From: Bacteroidales bacterium
GTDB taxonomy: Bacteria; Bacteroidota; Bacteroidia; Bacteroidales; UBA932
Length of the DNA stretch: 64,000 bases
Direction: 5' to 3'
Assembly (NCBI GenBank): GCA_017560825.1
Contig: JAFZED010000073.1
Location: 87,522-151,521, forward strand
Under the pieces are notes generated by a model. That model had not been told where the DNA came from, did not search any database, and was given only the letters and a program-made list of their open reading frames with translations. The first letter of the stretch is position 1; each line of letters begins with the position of its first letter. This document shows, piece by piece, positions 33,059 to 42,300 of the stretch. The position numbers and the translations under genes are program-made.

Positions 33059-33375
33059 TACAATTCTTTTCGGATTTCTGTCAGCTGCTCGCGGATGGAC
33101 TTGAGGGACTCAAGCACGCGGGCCTTGTTTATCACATCCTTCCTGTCGCCCTTGAGCCTCTTGGCCACGCCTTCGAGAGTCAGGCCTTCTACATTGACAA
33201 GCAGGTGTATGTGTTTGAATGTCTCGACATCCTCCTTTGAGAAAAGCCTGTTTCCCTTGCCGTTCCTCTGGGGCTTGATGAACTTAGAGAACTCATTGGA
33301 CCAGAAGCGCACAAGCGAGGGACTTTCGCCCAGGATCGTTGCGACTTCGCCTACTGTGTAGAAAAATTTTTCCAT
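33058..33375 (-). CDS. MerR-type HTH protein
   Basis: A 105-residue protein with a winged-helix MerR domain: YTVGEVATILGESPSLVRFW is the recognition helix region and GNRLFSKEDVETFKHIHLLV the wing. A basic coiled-coil tail follows instead of an effector domain, so it may be a nucleoid-type or constitutive regulator. It sits between an M23 peptidase gene (4 bp) and the Nif3-like gene (overlap TAATG). The target is unknown. Confidence 0.85.
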   Translation of the reverse strand: MEKFFYTVGEVATILGESPSLVRFWSNEFSKFIKPQRNGKGNRLFSKEDVETFKHIHLLVNVEGLTLEGVAKRLKGDRKDVINKARVLESLKSIREQLTEIRKEL

Positions 33376-33379
33376 AGTG

Positions 33380-34330
33380 TCAATCCATTGACTGTCCGGT
33401 AGTTACGGACATTACCAATATATTCATATATTCCTCCGGCGTCACTGTGGCGAACAGGTGGTTCACCGGGTCGAGGACTACGGTGTCACGCACGACCTCA
33501 TAATGAAGGTGAGGGGCAAACGAGCTGCCGGACACCCCGACATTGCCTATATGTGCTCCCCTCTTGACTTTGCGTCCCTTGACGGCTATCACGTCCGAGA
33601 GATGGGCATATCTTGTCATATATCCGTTTCCGTGGTCGATCTCCACGACGTTGCCAAGGCCTTTGCGCGAGCGTGTCACCTTGCTTATCACACCGTCCGC
33701 TGTTGCATATACAGGGACTCCGGAAGACGCTATCATATCCAGGCCATTGTGCTGTATCTCAACCTTATAGAACGGGTTGATCTTGTAGCCCACTGATGCT
33801 CCTGTCTGTGCGAACGAAAAGTCCTGAAGCGGGTTGTGCATCGGTGGCATAACAAAACCTGAGTCTGTCACAGCCTTCATTATAGCTGCGAAATTCTCAT
33901 CCACCCTGACACCAGCCTCGTCCAACACTCCAAGTTTCCTATCGGTATATTTCACAAGGTCCATATCCGGAAGGGTTTCAAAACCCGGCATAAAATCGAT
34001 CGATTCCATCGGGTCGACATTCGGCGCGGCGGTCTTGAATATTTCCTCATATATACGGTCATCCTTCAGCTGAAGGCCCTCGATGACGTCGGAAAGCAGA
34101 GCTTCCTTCTTTGCCAGTTCGGGATACTCCTGCGAGTAGAGGCGGTTCTCGTTCTTCAATTTCTGTTCTTCACCGGTGCTGAATATGAGGGCGAAGATGA
34201 TATAATATACCACAGCGACAGACATTGAAGCCAATATGAACACCAGAAACTTGCGGAGGACAGTCCATACGGATGTCCTCTTTTTCTTGACCTTTATGTC
34301 GTTCTTGTCGAAGAAATAGTTCTGTCTCAT
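33380..34330 (-). CDS. M23-family metallopeptidase, membrane-anchored
   Basis: A 316-residue cell-wall hydrolase-like protein with one N-terminal membrane helix (about 26-50), a helical segment and a C-terminal LytM/M23 domain. HNGLDM and HLHYEV carry the zinc-binding His-xxx-Asp and His-x-His. GHPLRHTGVDF-type ligands are intact, so it is likely active on peptidoglycan. It is a paralogue of the upstream gene, with which it overlaps by 4 bp (ATGA). Confidence 0.9.
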   Translation of the reverse strand: MRQNYFFDKNDIKVKKKRTSVWTVLRKFLVFILASMSVAVVYYIIFALIFSTGEEQKLKNENRLYSQEYPELAKKEALLSDVIEGLQLKDDRIYEEIFKTAAPNVDPMESIDFMPGFETLPDMDLVKYTDRKLGVLDEAGVRVDENFAAIMKAVTDSGFVMPPMHNPLQDFSFAQTGASVGYKINPFYKVEIQHNGLDMIASSGVPVYATADGVISKVTRSRKGLGNVVEIDHGNGYMTRYAHLSDVIAVKGRKVKRGAHIGNVGVSGSSFAPHLHYEVVRDTVVLDPVNHLFATVTPEEYMNILVMSVTTGQSMD

Positions 34331-35343
34331 ATGCGTCCCTTTTTCCTATGAGACGGATGCAGGGTGATCTTCTCTGACGCATCTGCCGTGTTCTGTACCA
34401 TTGTGGCGTACTCTTCCGGGGTGATGGTCAGGTCGAAATAGTTCGCCGGATTCACCGGAGCGCCCTTGTAGAGCACCTCATAGTGGAGATGCGGACCCGA
34501 CGAGCGGCCTGAATTTCCGCTCTCGCCTATGCACTCTCCCCTCTTGACCTTCATTCCTTCCACGACTCCGACCGACTTGAGATGGGCATATCTTGTCTTG
34601 TAGCCGAATCCGTGGTCGATGAGCACCTGGTTTCCATAGCCGAAGAACTCGAACTTGACGCTTTCCACCACTCCGTCTCCGGTCACGTAGATCGGATTGC
34701 CCGGCTTCATCGCAAAGTCCACACCTGTGTGGCGCTTCGAGCGTCCGGTGAAAGGATCCGAACGGTAGCCGAACGAACTTGAGAGCCTGTATATAGATGG
34801 ATCAGGATTGACAGGAGGGATTGCCGGAATACACATTGCCATATCACCCGCCCTCTTAGAGAGCTGCGCTACTTCGTCAAACGAACGGCTCTGCACATAG
34901 GTCTTCTTGGTCAGGATGTCAAGTCTTACTGCAGTGTTCTTGAGAAGACCGTCCGAGTCTATCATATCCAGATGAGCGTACCTGTTCACACCTCCGAAAC
35001 CGGCGTTACGCACTTCCGACGGAATCTCATTCATACCGAAAATCGAACGATAGATGCCGTCATCCCTCATCTGGAGTGACTCCAGGGCATCCTCATACTG
35101 ATCCAGATGTCTGTTCATCACTTCCATTTTCGAACACCACTCAGCGTTCTCCTTCTTCAGGAGCAGGGTCTTCGGCGGCTCGAGGCCAAGGACAGACACG
35201 TAGATCCAGAAATAGAATCCGGTCATCACTATACTTACGACGAAAAGTGTCGCGAGCATTACCACCCACGACAAACGAGAACGCCTTTTTACATCATACA
35301 AGAGCGTTCTCGGGTTCAGAATGTACCCAAAAGTTTTTGACAT
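34327..35343 (-). CDS. M23-family metallopeptidase, membrane-anchored (paralogue)
   Basis: A 338-residue protein of the same plan as the downstream gene: one membrane helix (about residues 25-52), a coiled helical segment (about 70-110), and an M23 domain with RHTGVDF and GPHLHYEVLYKG holding zinc ligands. FGYRSDPFTGRSKRHTG is the classic run-in. Both may cut septal peptidoglycan, or one may regulate the other. The ATG is only 7 nt from a TACCTTTG box, giving a nearly leaderless transcript. Confidence 0.9.
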   Translation of the reverse strand: MSKTFGYILNPRTLLYDVKRRSRLSWVVMLATLFVVSIVMTGFYFWIYVSVLGLEPPKTLLLKKENAEWCSKMEVMNRHLDQYEDALESLQMRDDGIYRSIFGMNEIPSEVRNAGFGGVNRYAHLDMIDSDGLLKNTAVRLDILTKKTYVQSRSFDEVAQLSKRAGDMAMCIPAIPPVNPDPSIYRLSSSFGYRSDPFTGRSKRHTGVDFAMKPGNPIYVTGDGVVESVKFEFFGYGNQVLIDHGFGYKTRYAHLKSVGVVEGMKVKRGECIGESGNSGRSSGPHLHYEVLYKGAPVNPANYFDLTITPEEYATMVQNTADASEKITLHPSHRKKGRI

Positions 35344-35350
35344 ACGGGTG

Positions 35351-35358
35351 CAAAGGTA
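35351..35358 (-). promoter_or_regulatory. Candidate -7 box for the M23 and rnf gene run
   Basis: TACCTTTG on the minus strand, exact TAnnTTTG, 7 bp before the ATG at 35343. A -33 box was not found. If real, the transcript has almost no leader. Confidence 0.4.
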
Positions 35359-35389
35359 GTAAAAAACATTGATTCTGAAAGAGTTTTAA

Positions 35390-35421
35390 TTTGGAATTTT
35401 ACAGCAAATTCTGTATTATTG
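35390..35421 (+). promoter_or_regulatory. Candidate promoter of the first ROK gene
   Basis: TTTG at 35390-35393, 20 bp, then TATTATTG at 35414-35421 (one mismatch to TAnnTTTG). The expected start lies near 35428, 22 bp before the ATG. Confidence 0.55.
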
Positions 35422-35449
35422 CAGTTAGATTTCAAACATTTCATAAGAT

Positions 35450-36310
35450 ATGATTTTTAGCCAGGATAAGTTGCAGAAGAATGTAATCGGGGTGATCTTT
35501 GGAGGCAAGCACCTCAGTGCGGCAAGAATCGAGAACGGAGTCATCGCAGACATAGTCCACAGGGAGGTAAACAACAGGGAAGCTGAGGAAGTCATCCTGA
35601 GCGAGATTATCCACACAATAAATTCAGTCTACACGGACTCAGTCGCCGGAATCGGAGTCGGCGTACCGAGCCTGGTAGATGTCAAGCACGGTATAGTCAT
35701 CAACCCGACCAACATCCCCTCCTGGCACAAGGTACACCTGAAAGACATCCTCGAGGAGCAGTTCAACGTACCTGTCTACATAAACAACGACGCAAACTGC
35801 TTTGCCTTGGGAGAGAAGTATTTCGGAGTCGCAAAAGATTACGAGAACATCGCAGGGATAACCATAGCCACCGGTTTCGGAGTCGGCATCATAATCAACG
35901 GCAAGCTTTATTCCGGCAGGAACGCCGGAGCCGGAGAGTTCTGTTCCATCCCGTACCGTGACCACGACTACGAGTACTACTGCAGCACAAAGTATTTCGA
36001 AGAAAAATACGGCTTGAAAAACGAGATCCTGCTGGCAAGGGCGAAAAAGAAGGACAAGATTGCCTTGGCGATATACGAACTTTTCGGAATGGACCTGGGA
36101 AATGCAATCAAGACGATAATGTACGCCCTTGACCCTGACGCCATCGTCATCGGAGGCATAATGGCAGAAGCCTATGATTTCTACAAGGAGGCGATGCTCA
36201 AGACAGTCAATTCATTCATTTACAAGGGAACAGTGAAGAACATCAAGATTTTCAAGTCCACTGAAGCAAACATTCCGGTTTACGGCGCAGCCGCATTGTG
36301 CTTCGAATAA
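35450..36310 (+). CDS. Divergent ROK-family protein
   Basis: A 286-residue sugar-kinase-fold protein. INNDANCFALGEK holds the catalytic aspartate (114) seen in ROK kinases, and GITIATGFGVGIIINGK is the glycine-rich strand pair. But the first phosphate motif is altered: VIFGGKHLSA replaces DxGGT, with Phe17 where the aspartate should be. The Cys-rich zinc motif is absent; only YYCS remains. It may be a weak kinase or a sugar sensor. It reads toward the LacI gene with 11 bp between stop and start. No HTH is present, so it is not a NagC-type repressor. Confidence 0.85.
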   Translation: MIFSQDKLQKNVIGVIFGGKHLSAARIENGVIADIVHREVNNREAEEVILSEIIHTINSVYTDSVAGIGVGVPSLVDVKHGIVINPTNIPSWHKVHLKDILEEQFNVPVYINNDANCFALGEKYFGVAKDYENIAGITIATGFGVGIIINGKLYSGRNAGAGEFCSIPYRDHDYEYYCSTKYFEEKYGLKNEILLARAKKKDKIALAIYELFGMDLGNAIKTIMYALDPDAIVIGGIMAEAYDFYKEAMLKTVNSFIYKGTVKNIKIFKSTEANIPVYGAAALCFE

Positions 36311-36321
36311 CCTATGTGCTT

Positions 36322-37323
36322 ATGGCAAAGAAAGTAACAATCTACGACATCGCCGACAAGCTTCACCTGTCTCCTTCGACGGTTTCCCGCGCCCTCGCGG
36401 ACAGCAGTCTGATCAACATAAAGACCAGGACCCGCATCCGCAAGGTGGCGGATGAAATGGGCTACAGGGATCCCAGAAACATACAGACGGAGCCTGACAC
36501 CATAGCCGTCATCGTCCCCGCAAGAGACAATATTTTTTACAACAGCATCATACAGGCCATCCAGAGCAAGGTCGAAGACAAGTACCTGCTCTCGGTAATG
36601 TGCTCGGACAACTCCGCAAAGAGGGAGAAGGAGATCGTGTCAAGGCTGTCTCCCGCCCACATCAAATGCCTCATCATATCCCAGAGTATGGACATAGATG
36701 ACAACACCCATCTGGAGGAGGCACAGAAAAGAGGGATAGAAGTCATACTTTTCAACAGAATACACTACGCAGGGGCCTGTCCTAAATTCCTGATTGACAA
36801 TTATATGGATTCTTACACACTGACCCGGCATCTTGTGTCTGCCGGCTGCAGGAGGATTGCATTCGCCGCCAAGCATTACAAGTGTCCCATCTACAAGGAA
36901 AGGGTGGCGGCATACAAGGATGTCATCAAGGAAAACGATCTGCCTTTCGACCCCAGACTCCTCATCTACAGCGAGCTCACCACCGACGACACCTCTGAGG
37001 TCATCAGCCGTTTCTTGAAGACGGACCCAAGGCCTGACGCCATCGTACTGCCCAATTTCATTTCAGTACTTCAAGCAGTCTCTGCCGCCAAACTTATGAA
37101 CCTGTCGATTCCTCAGGACATCGCCATCGCAAGTTTCGACGAGACACCGGAATGCAAATTCTCCAACCCGTCAGTAACCTGCCTCAGCCGTCCTCTGGAA
37201 GAAATCGGAGAGGAGATTGCAGACACCGCACTGCGCCTCTGCAATGGAGAACTCACCGAAAAGGACATCACCCGCGTATTCGGCTCCAGACTCATAATAC
37301 GAGGTTCATCGTTCTCCTGCTGA
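36322..37323 (+). CDS. LacI-family transcriptional regulator
   Basis: A 333-residue repressor. The N-terminal HTH, TIYDIADKLHLSPSTVSRAL, includes the hinge-preceding helix; RKVADEMGYR begins the hinge. The periplasmic-binding-protein-like effector domain follows. The start is the ATG at 36322; a GTG at 36298 inside the ROK gene would add eight unlikely residues. It is the only regulator near the sugar locus. Two palindromes of LacI type bracket the next promoter (see 37416 and 37532), so this protein probably controls the locus, with a released sugar as inducer. A strong terminator follows. Confidence 0.94.
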   Translation: MAKKVTIYDIADKLHLSPSTVSRALADSSLINIKTRTRIRKVADEMGYRDPRNIQTEPDTIAVIVPARDNIFYNSIIQAIQSKVEDKYLLSVMCSDNSAKREKEIVSRLSPAHIKCLIISQSMDIDDNTHLEEAQKRGIEVILFNRIHYAGACPKFLIDNYMDSYTLTRHLVSAGCRRIAFAAKHYKCPIYKERVAAYKDVIKENDLPFDPRLLIYSELTTDDTSEVISRFLKTDPRPDAIVLPNFISVLQAVSAAKLMNLSIPQDIAIASFDETPECKFSNPSVTCLSRPLEEIGEEIADTALRLCNGELTEKDITRVFGSRLIIRGSSFSC

Positions 37324-37374
37324 CGTTCTTTTTCCGGTACAGCCATCATCAGGCGCTTCGGCCTGAAACCATAT

Positions 37375-37402
37375 CACCCCATCACCGCGATGGGGTGTTT
37401 TT
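37375..37402 (+). terminator. Terminator of the LacI gene
   Basis: CACCCCATC-ACCGC-GATGGGGTG followed by TTTTT: a perfect 9-bp stem, 5-base loop and T run. Confidence 0.9.
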
Positions 37403-37415
37403 CATATCCATTTTA

Positions 37416-37429
37416 TGCAACTTGTTGCA
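37416..37429. promoter_or_regulatory. LacI-type operator, upstream copy
   Basis: TGCAAC-TT-GTTGCA, a 14-bp palindrome, 25 bp before the -33 box of the locus promoter. It has the same half-site as the copy at 37532-37549. Confidence 0.75.
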
Positions 37430-37453
37430 ATTTTAAAATCATTTGTTCAAATA

Positions 37454-37485
37454 TTTGCATTTGACATTTTAAAAATCTAATTTTG
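37454..37485 (+). promoter_or_regulatory. Near-consensus promoter of the polysaccharide utilisation locus
   Basis: TTTG (37454-37457), 20 bp, TAATTTTG (37478-37485). This fits TTTG-N19-21-TAnnTTTG with no mismatch. The leader to the ATG at 37583 is about 90 nt and contains the downstream operator. Confidence 0.75.
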
Positions 37486-37531
37486 GCACAACACTGATAA
37501 CCAAATAGAATAGAGCAAGGCCCGAACTGAC

Positions 37532-37549
37532 TTTGCAACAAGTTGCAAA
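37532..37549. promoter_or_regulatory. LacI-type operator, downstream copy
   Basis: TTTGCAAC-AA-GTTGCAAA, an 18-bp palindrome about 47 bp past the -7 box. The centre lies 118 bp from that of the upstream copy, so a DNA loop across the promoter is possible. Confidence 0.8.
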
Positions 37550-37582
37550 AGCACAAAAAGGCCTGCCCAACAAACACACACA

Positions 37583-38419
37583 ATGAAAAACATATTGGGA
37601 ATAGACCTTGGAGGCACCTCCATTGAGGGTGGAAGGATAGAAGCCGGAAACATCGTCAGCTATGCAAAGACTGACACCAAAGCATCAATCGGAGGCGAAA
37701 CCACCATCGGATTATTGAAGGACCTGATCGCCGGTCTCATAAATGAGGAGACTGCAGCGATCGGCATCGGCGTTCCTAGCGTCGTGGACAGAAAAAAGGG
37801 AATTGTCTACAATGTACAGAACATTGCGGGATGGGATGAAGTTCCGCTCAAGGAGATCCTTGAGGCTGAATTCGGCCTTCCTGTGTTCGTGGACAACGAC
37901 GCCAACTGCTTTGCATTGGGAGAAAAGATCTTCGGAGAAGGCAAGGAATTCGACCATTTTGTCGGAGCCACCCTTGGAACAGGCCTTGGCGCTGGAATAA
38001 TCCAGAACGGACGTCTTCTTGCTGACGCAAACTGCGGTTCCGGCGAATTCGGTGAGATTCCGTATATGAACGGAAAGCTCGAGGATCTGTGCGGAAGCCG
38101 ATTCTTCACTGAAGTCGCAGGCAAGAGCGGCTATGAGCTTTCGCTTGAGGCACGCAGCGGAAATGAAGAGGCAAAGAAGATGTTCGACGAATATGGCAGG
38201 CACCTGGCCTACCTTGTGAAGATCGTCGTTCTGACCCTTGACCCTCAGGCCGTCATCTTCGGAGGCTCGATAGCAAAGTCATTCGACCTTTTCAAGGATG
38301 CCATATTCACCAACCTCGCGGACTTCCCATATCCGAAATCCATCGAGAAGCTCACCCTCCTGAGTTCAAACAAGGAGAACAGCGGCATACTTGGAGCCGG
38401 AGCACTCTGCCTTGCATAA
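37583..38419 (+). CDS. ROK-family sugar kinase
   Basis: A 278-residue ROK protein with the full phosphate-1 motif IDLGGTSIEGG (Asp8) and catalytic Asp106 in VDNDANCFALGEK. The adenosine-side motif LGTGLGAGII is present. Like its paralogue it lacks the zinc-binding cysteine cluster: the segment is GKLEDLCGSRFF with a single cysteine. It would phosphorylate a hexose or N-acetylhexosamine released by the downstream enzymes; the substrate cannot be read from the sequence. First gene after the operator-flanked promoter. Confidence 0.9.
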   Translation: MKNILGIDLGGTSIEGGRIEAGNIVSYAKTDTKASIGGETTIGLLKDLIAGLINEETAAIGIGVPSVVDRKKGIVYNVQNIAGWDEVPLKEILEAEFGLPVFVDNDANCFALGEKIFGEGKEFDHFVGATLGTGLGAGIIQNGRLLADANCGSGEFGEIPYMNGKLEDLCGSRFFTEVAGKSGYELSLEARSGNEEAKKMFDEYGRHLAYLVKIVVLTLDPQAVIFGGSIAKSFDLFKDAIFTNLADFPYPKSIEKLTLLSSNKENSGILGAGALCLA

Positions 38420-38458
38420 AGGATCACCGCATAAAACAACAACCACATAATCAAGACA

Positions 38459-39349
38459 ATGAAACTTCAGAAAACAATCCTAATCCTCGCACTATGCCTG
38501 AGCGGCATAATGGCGCAGGCGCAGAAGCTTTCTGTACAGTTGGAAGAGCTTTCTGCCATCGAGTTCAAGGAGGCGGTAAAGAAGAGCTGCGAAACAGCAA
38601 TCCTCCCTATCGGAGTGCTCGAGAAGCACGGACCGCATATGCCTCTTGGAACTGACGTCTACACAGCCAGAGAGATGGCTCTCAGGGCAGCTGAGATGGA
38701 GTACGCTGTAGTGTTCCCTTGGTATTACTTCAGCCAGATCAACGAGGCAAGACATCAGCCGGGAACGATCGCATATTCACCTGAGCTGATCTGGAAGGTG
38801 CTTCAGGAGACTCTCGACGAACTCAGCCGCAACGGCTTCAAGAAGATCATCATCGTCAACGGCCACGGCGGCAACAAGGCTTTCCTTGAATATTTCGGCA
38901 TATCCCAGCTTTCTCAGAAGAGGGACTACGCCCTTTACTGGTACCAGCCTTCATATGACCGCGAGGTGATCAAGCAGGCAGAGGCGCTTACAATGCACGA
39001 CCCGCTCGACCAGCACGCAGGCAACCGCGAGACCTCAATGGTAAAATCGATTGTTCCGGACCTTGTACACCCTGAACTTGCTGGAACACAGTCAGGAGCA
39101 GACCTTGACAGGATAAACAACCTCGAGCACGTCTACACAGGCATATGGTGGTACGCAAGCTTCCCTAACCACTACGGCGGAGACGGATCAAAGGCTACAG
39201 CCAAGGCAGGCAAGCTCATTATGGACAGCGTCGCTTCTCAGTTTGCCGATGTAATCAAGGACATCAAGGAAGACAAGAATGTTCCTCAGCTGATGGAGCA
39301 GTTCTACAAGGACGCTGAAAATCCACTCGGAACAAAGCAGCCGTACTAG
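38459..39349 (+). CDS. Exported creatininase-family amidohydrolase
   Basis: A 296-residue protein with signal peptide (to about residue 22, MAQAQ) and a creatininase fold. LEKHGPHMPLGTD carries metal ligands (Glu55, His57, Asp66), IIVNGHGGN the next, and HAGNRETS a further set. Family members act on amides such as creatinine, formyl or sugar-linked groups, and are normally cytoplasmic. Export here is unusual and fits cutting an amide-like bond on a glycan in the periplasm. It lies between the ROK gene (40 bp) and the first susC (50 bp). Confidence 0.85.
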   Translation: MKLQKTILILALCLSGIMAQAQKLSVQLEELSAIEFKEAVKKSCETAILPIGVLEKHGPHMPLGTDVYTAREMALRAAEMEYAVVFPWYYFSQINEARHQPGTIAYSPELIWKVLQETLDELSRNGFKKIIIVNGHGGNKAFLEYFGISQLSQKRDYALYWYQPSYDREVIKQAEALTMHDPLDQHAGNRETSMVKSIVPDLVHPELAGTQSGADLDRINNLEHVYTGIWWYASFPNHYGGDGSKATAKAGKLIMDSVASQFADVIKDIKEDKNVPQLMEQFYKDAENPLGTKQPY

Positions 39350-39399
39350 ACACAATATAATATAACCACATAAATAACCACACCTTATCAACTTTACGT

Positions 39400-42300
39400 A
39401 TGATGAAAAACACTAAACAGACCCACACATATCGTGAGACTGGAACAAGCGGGATTTTACGCCAGCTTGTTGCTCTGTCTTTGTTCCTTATGTGTGCACT
39501 TCCTCCCGCAAGGGCGGAAAATGTAAAGTCCGAAGGGTTCTCTGCTATGGAACAACAGAGAAAGACGATCACAGGTAACGTCGTGGACGAGACCGGACAG
39601 CCGGTAATCGGAGCGACAGTGATCGAGACCGGCACTACAAACGGTGCAGTGACAGACTTAGACGGAAACTTCTCTCTTGAAATAAGAAGCAATGCAGAGA
39701 TTACCGTCACCTGCATCGGCTTTTCAGATGAAAAGATCTCCACAAGCGGCAGAACAAGATTCACCATCGTCCTCAAGGAAGACAAGAAGATTCTCGAGGA
39801 AGTTGTCGTGACAGCGTTCGCCACTCAGAAAAGGGTAAACGTAACAGGTGCGATCACCGCTGTTACAGGCGACGACATCATCGCAGCTCCGGTTGCAAAC
39901 GTGTCATCGGCCCTGGTAGGTATCACTCCTGGTCTCAGCGCCGTGACAGTCAGCGGTGAGCCTGGTCAGGATGCTGCCGACATCGCCATCCGCGGTGTGT
40001 CATCGTATTCGGGAAGCACTGCTCCGCTTATCGTCATCGACGGTATCGAGCAGCCTGCAAGCCACGCGATGAGCATTATGAACAGCTTGAACCCTAACGA
40101 CATCCTCGGAATATCCGTACTTAAGGACGCATCGTCAACAGCTGTCTATGGTATCCGCGCTGCAAACGGTGTGATCATCGTCACCACAAGACGCGGTCAG
40201 GTAGGAAAACCTAAGGTAAGCTTCTCCGGCAACTTCGGTGTGACCAATGCGACCAACCTCCAGAGAGGTCTCTCTTCTTATGAGTACGCACTCTTCAGAA
40301 ACGAGGCCGTGATGAATGAGGTCGAAGGTTACGGCAGCACTGCCCTGAAGAACTTCCTTTTCACAGAGGATGACCTCTGGAAGTTCCAGAACAACAGAGA
40401 CTTCACTCCTGCAGAAGTTGCAGCGATGAACCTCACTCAGGAACAGAAGGACCAGCTCCTCAACAGCCCTGCACTTTATTATGGTACATCAGACGCTTAT
40501 GCTGAGCTCTACAGCAGAGTAGCACCTCAGTGGCAGGCGAACCTCAGTGTATCCGGCGGTACAGAACGCGTGAAGTACTACGTGTCACTCAGCTACTTCG
40601 ACCAGCAGAGTATTATGCAGAACACAAACTACTTCAACGTAAACACAGGTTCAAGATACCAGAGATACAACGTAAGAGCAAACATCGACGTCGACATCTT
40701 CAAGAACACAACCCTTTCGGTCAACACTTCAGGACAGTTCGGCGTGAACAGAGGTCCTGGAACAGGTAGCCTCTACAGCCGTTACAGCGGCATTATGCAG
40801 ATCATCTACGAGGGTAACCCGTTCACCAACAGGGCAATGATCCTTGACGACAAGCTCATCGTGGACTTCGACCGTCCTCAGAACTCTGTTCAGGACGGAC
40901 TCCAGAAGAGGACTGACAACGAGATGACAGGAAGCTGGCTTCCGGCACTCCTCGGCCGCTCGCTCGGAGTGACATCAAACACACGTGTGGACGTGACAAT
41001 GAAGCTCAGACACGATATGTCATATCTCGTTAAAGGTTTGGACGTTCAGGCCAGCGTAAGATATCAGGAGAATGCGAGCAAGGTGGCTGTACAGTCATTT
41101 GCAATTCCTCGCTACACTGTAAGAAGAAGCCAGAGCAACCCTAACGAGTACGAGTTCTTCGGAGGTACTGTAGGTGCTGACGGCTATTCATCAGGCTCGT
41201 GGGGCGGTATGCGTGACTTCTATGCTGACGCGACCATCAACTATCAGGGCAACTTCGGCAAGCACTCGGTAGGAGCCCTCCTCCTGGGACGTGCAACAAA
41301 GTACACTATGCCTGGTGACAGCTTCAACACTCCAAGCGGCCTTATCGGTACATCGGCACGTGTGACATACGACTACGACACACGCTATATGTTCGAGGCC
41401 AACGTGGCATACAACGGAACAGAGAACTTCGCGAAGGGCAAGCGCTTCGGTCTCTTCCCTGCATTCTCTCTTGGTTATGTCATCTCAAATGAGCCTTTCT
41501 TCCCAGAGAACAATTTCGTGACTTTCCTCAAGCTTCGCGGAAGCTACGGTCTCGTGGGTAACGACCAGATCGGTGGAAGACGCTACCTCTATCTCCCTGG
41601 TACATATTCAATCAACCTCAGCCACTGGAGCTTCGACAGCTCTACCCAGTCAGGTTCGCTCAGCGGTAACTACTACCAGTTCGGAACCAGCACAGACGCG
41701 CACAACACCATCTACACAGGTTCTGCAGAAGGTACTCTCGGAAACCCTGACGTGACTTGGGAAAAATCTGAGAAGATGAGTGCCGGTCTCGAGGCCAAGT
41801 TCTTCAGAAACAGACTCTCATTGACAGCCGACTACTTCACCGAGAACAGAAGGGACATCCTTACTACCCTCGGAGTGATTCCGGCGACATTCGGTCTTCC
41901 TTCAGGCAGCACTTCTCCAGTGAATGTCGGACAGGTAAGCAACAAGGGTTACGAGATCGTTATGGGCTGGACAGAGAAGAAGAGAGACTGGGGCTATTAT
42001 ATAGAAGGTAACCTCACATATGCAAAGAACAAGATCATCTACAGAGCTGAGGCACCTAACCCTTACGACTGGATGAACCAGACAGGACACAGTATCGGAC
42101 AGAACTTCGGTTACATCACCGACGGTTACTACGACACTCTCGAGGAACTCAACAGCCGTCCTTACTTCTCTGCAAGTGCGAACGCAGTGACCCTCGGTGA
42201 CATCAAGTACCTCGACCTCAACGGTGACGGTCTGATCGACAACAAGGATATGGCCCCTATCGGCTACCCTAACAGACCTATGATGCAGTTCGGAGGAAAG

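Noticed and set aside
36298-36321. GTG start for the LacI regulator inside the ROK gene
   Set aside because: LacI proteins begin close to the HTH; the ATG at 36322 gives MAKKVTIYDIA, the usual start.
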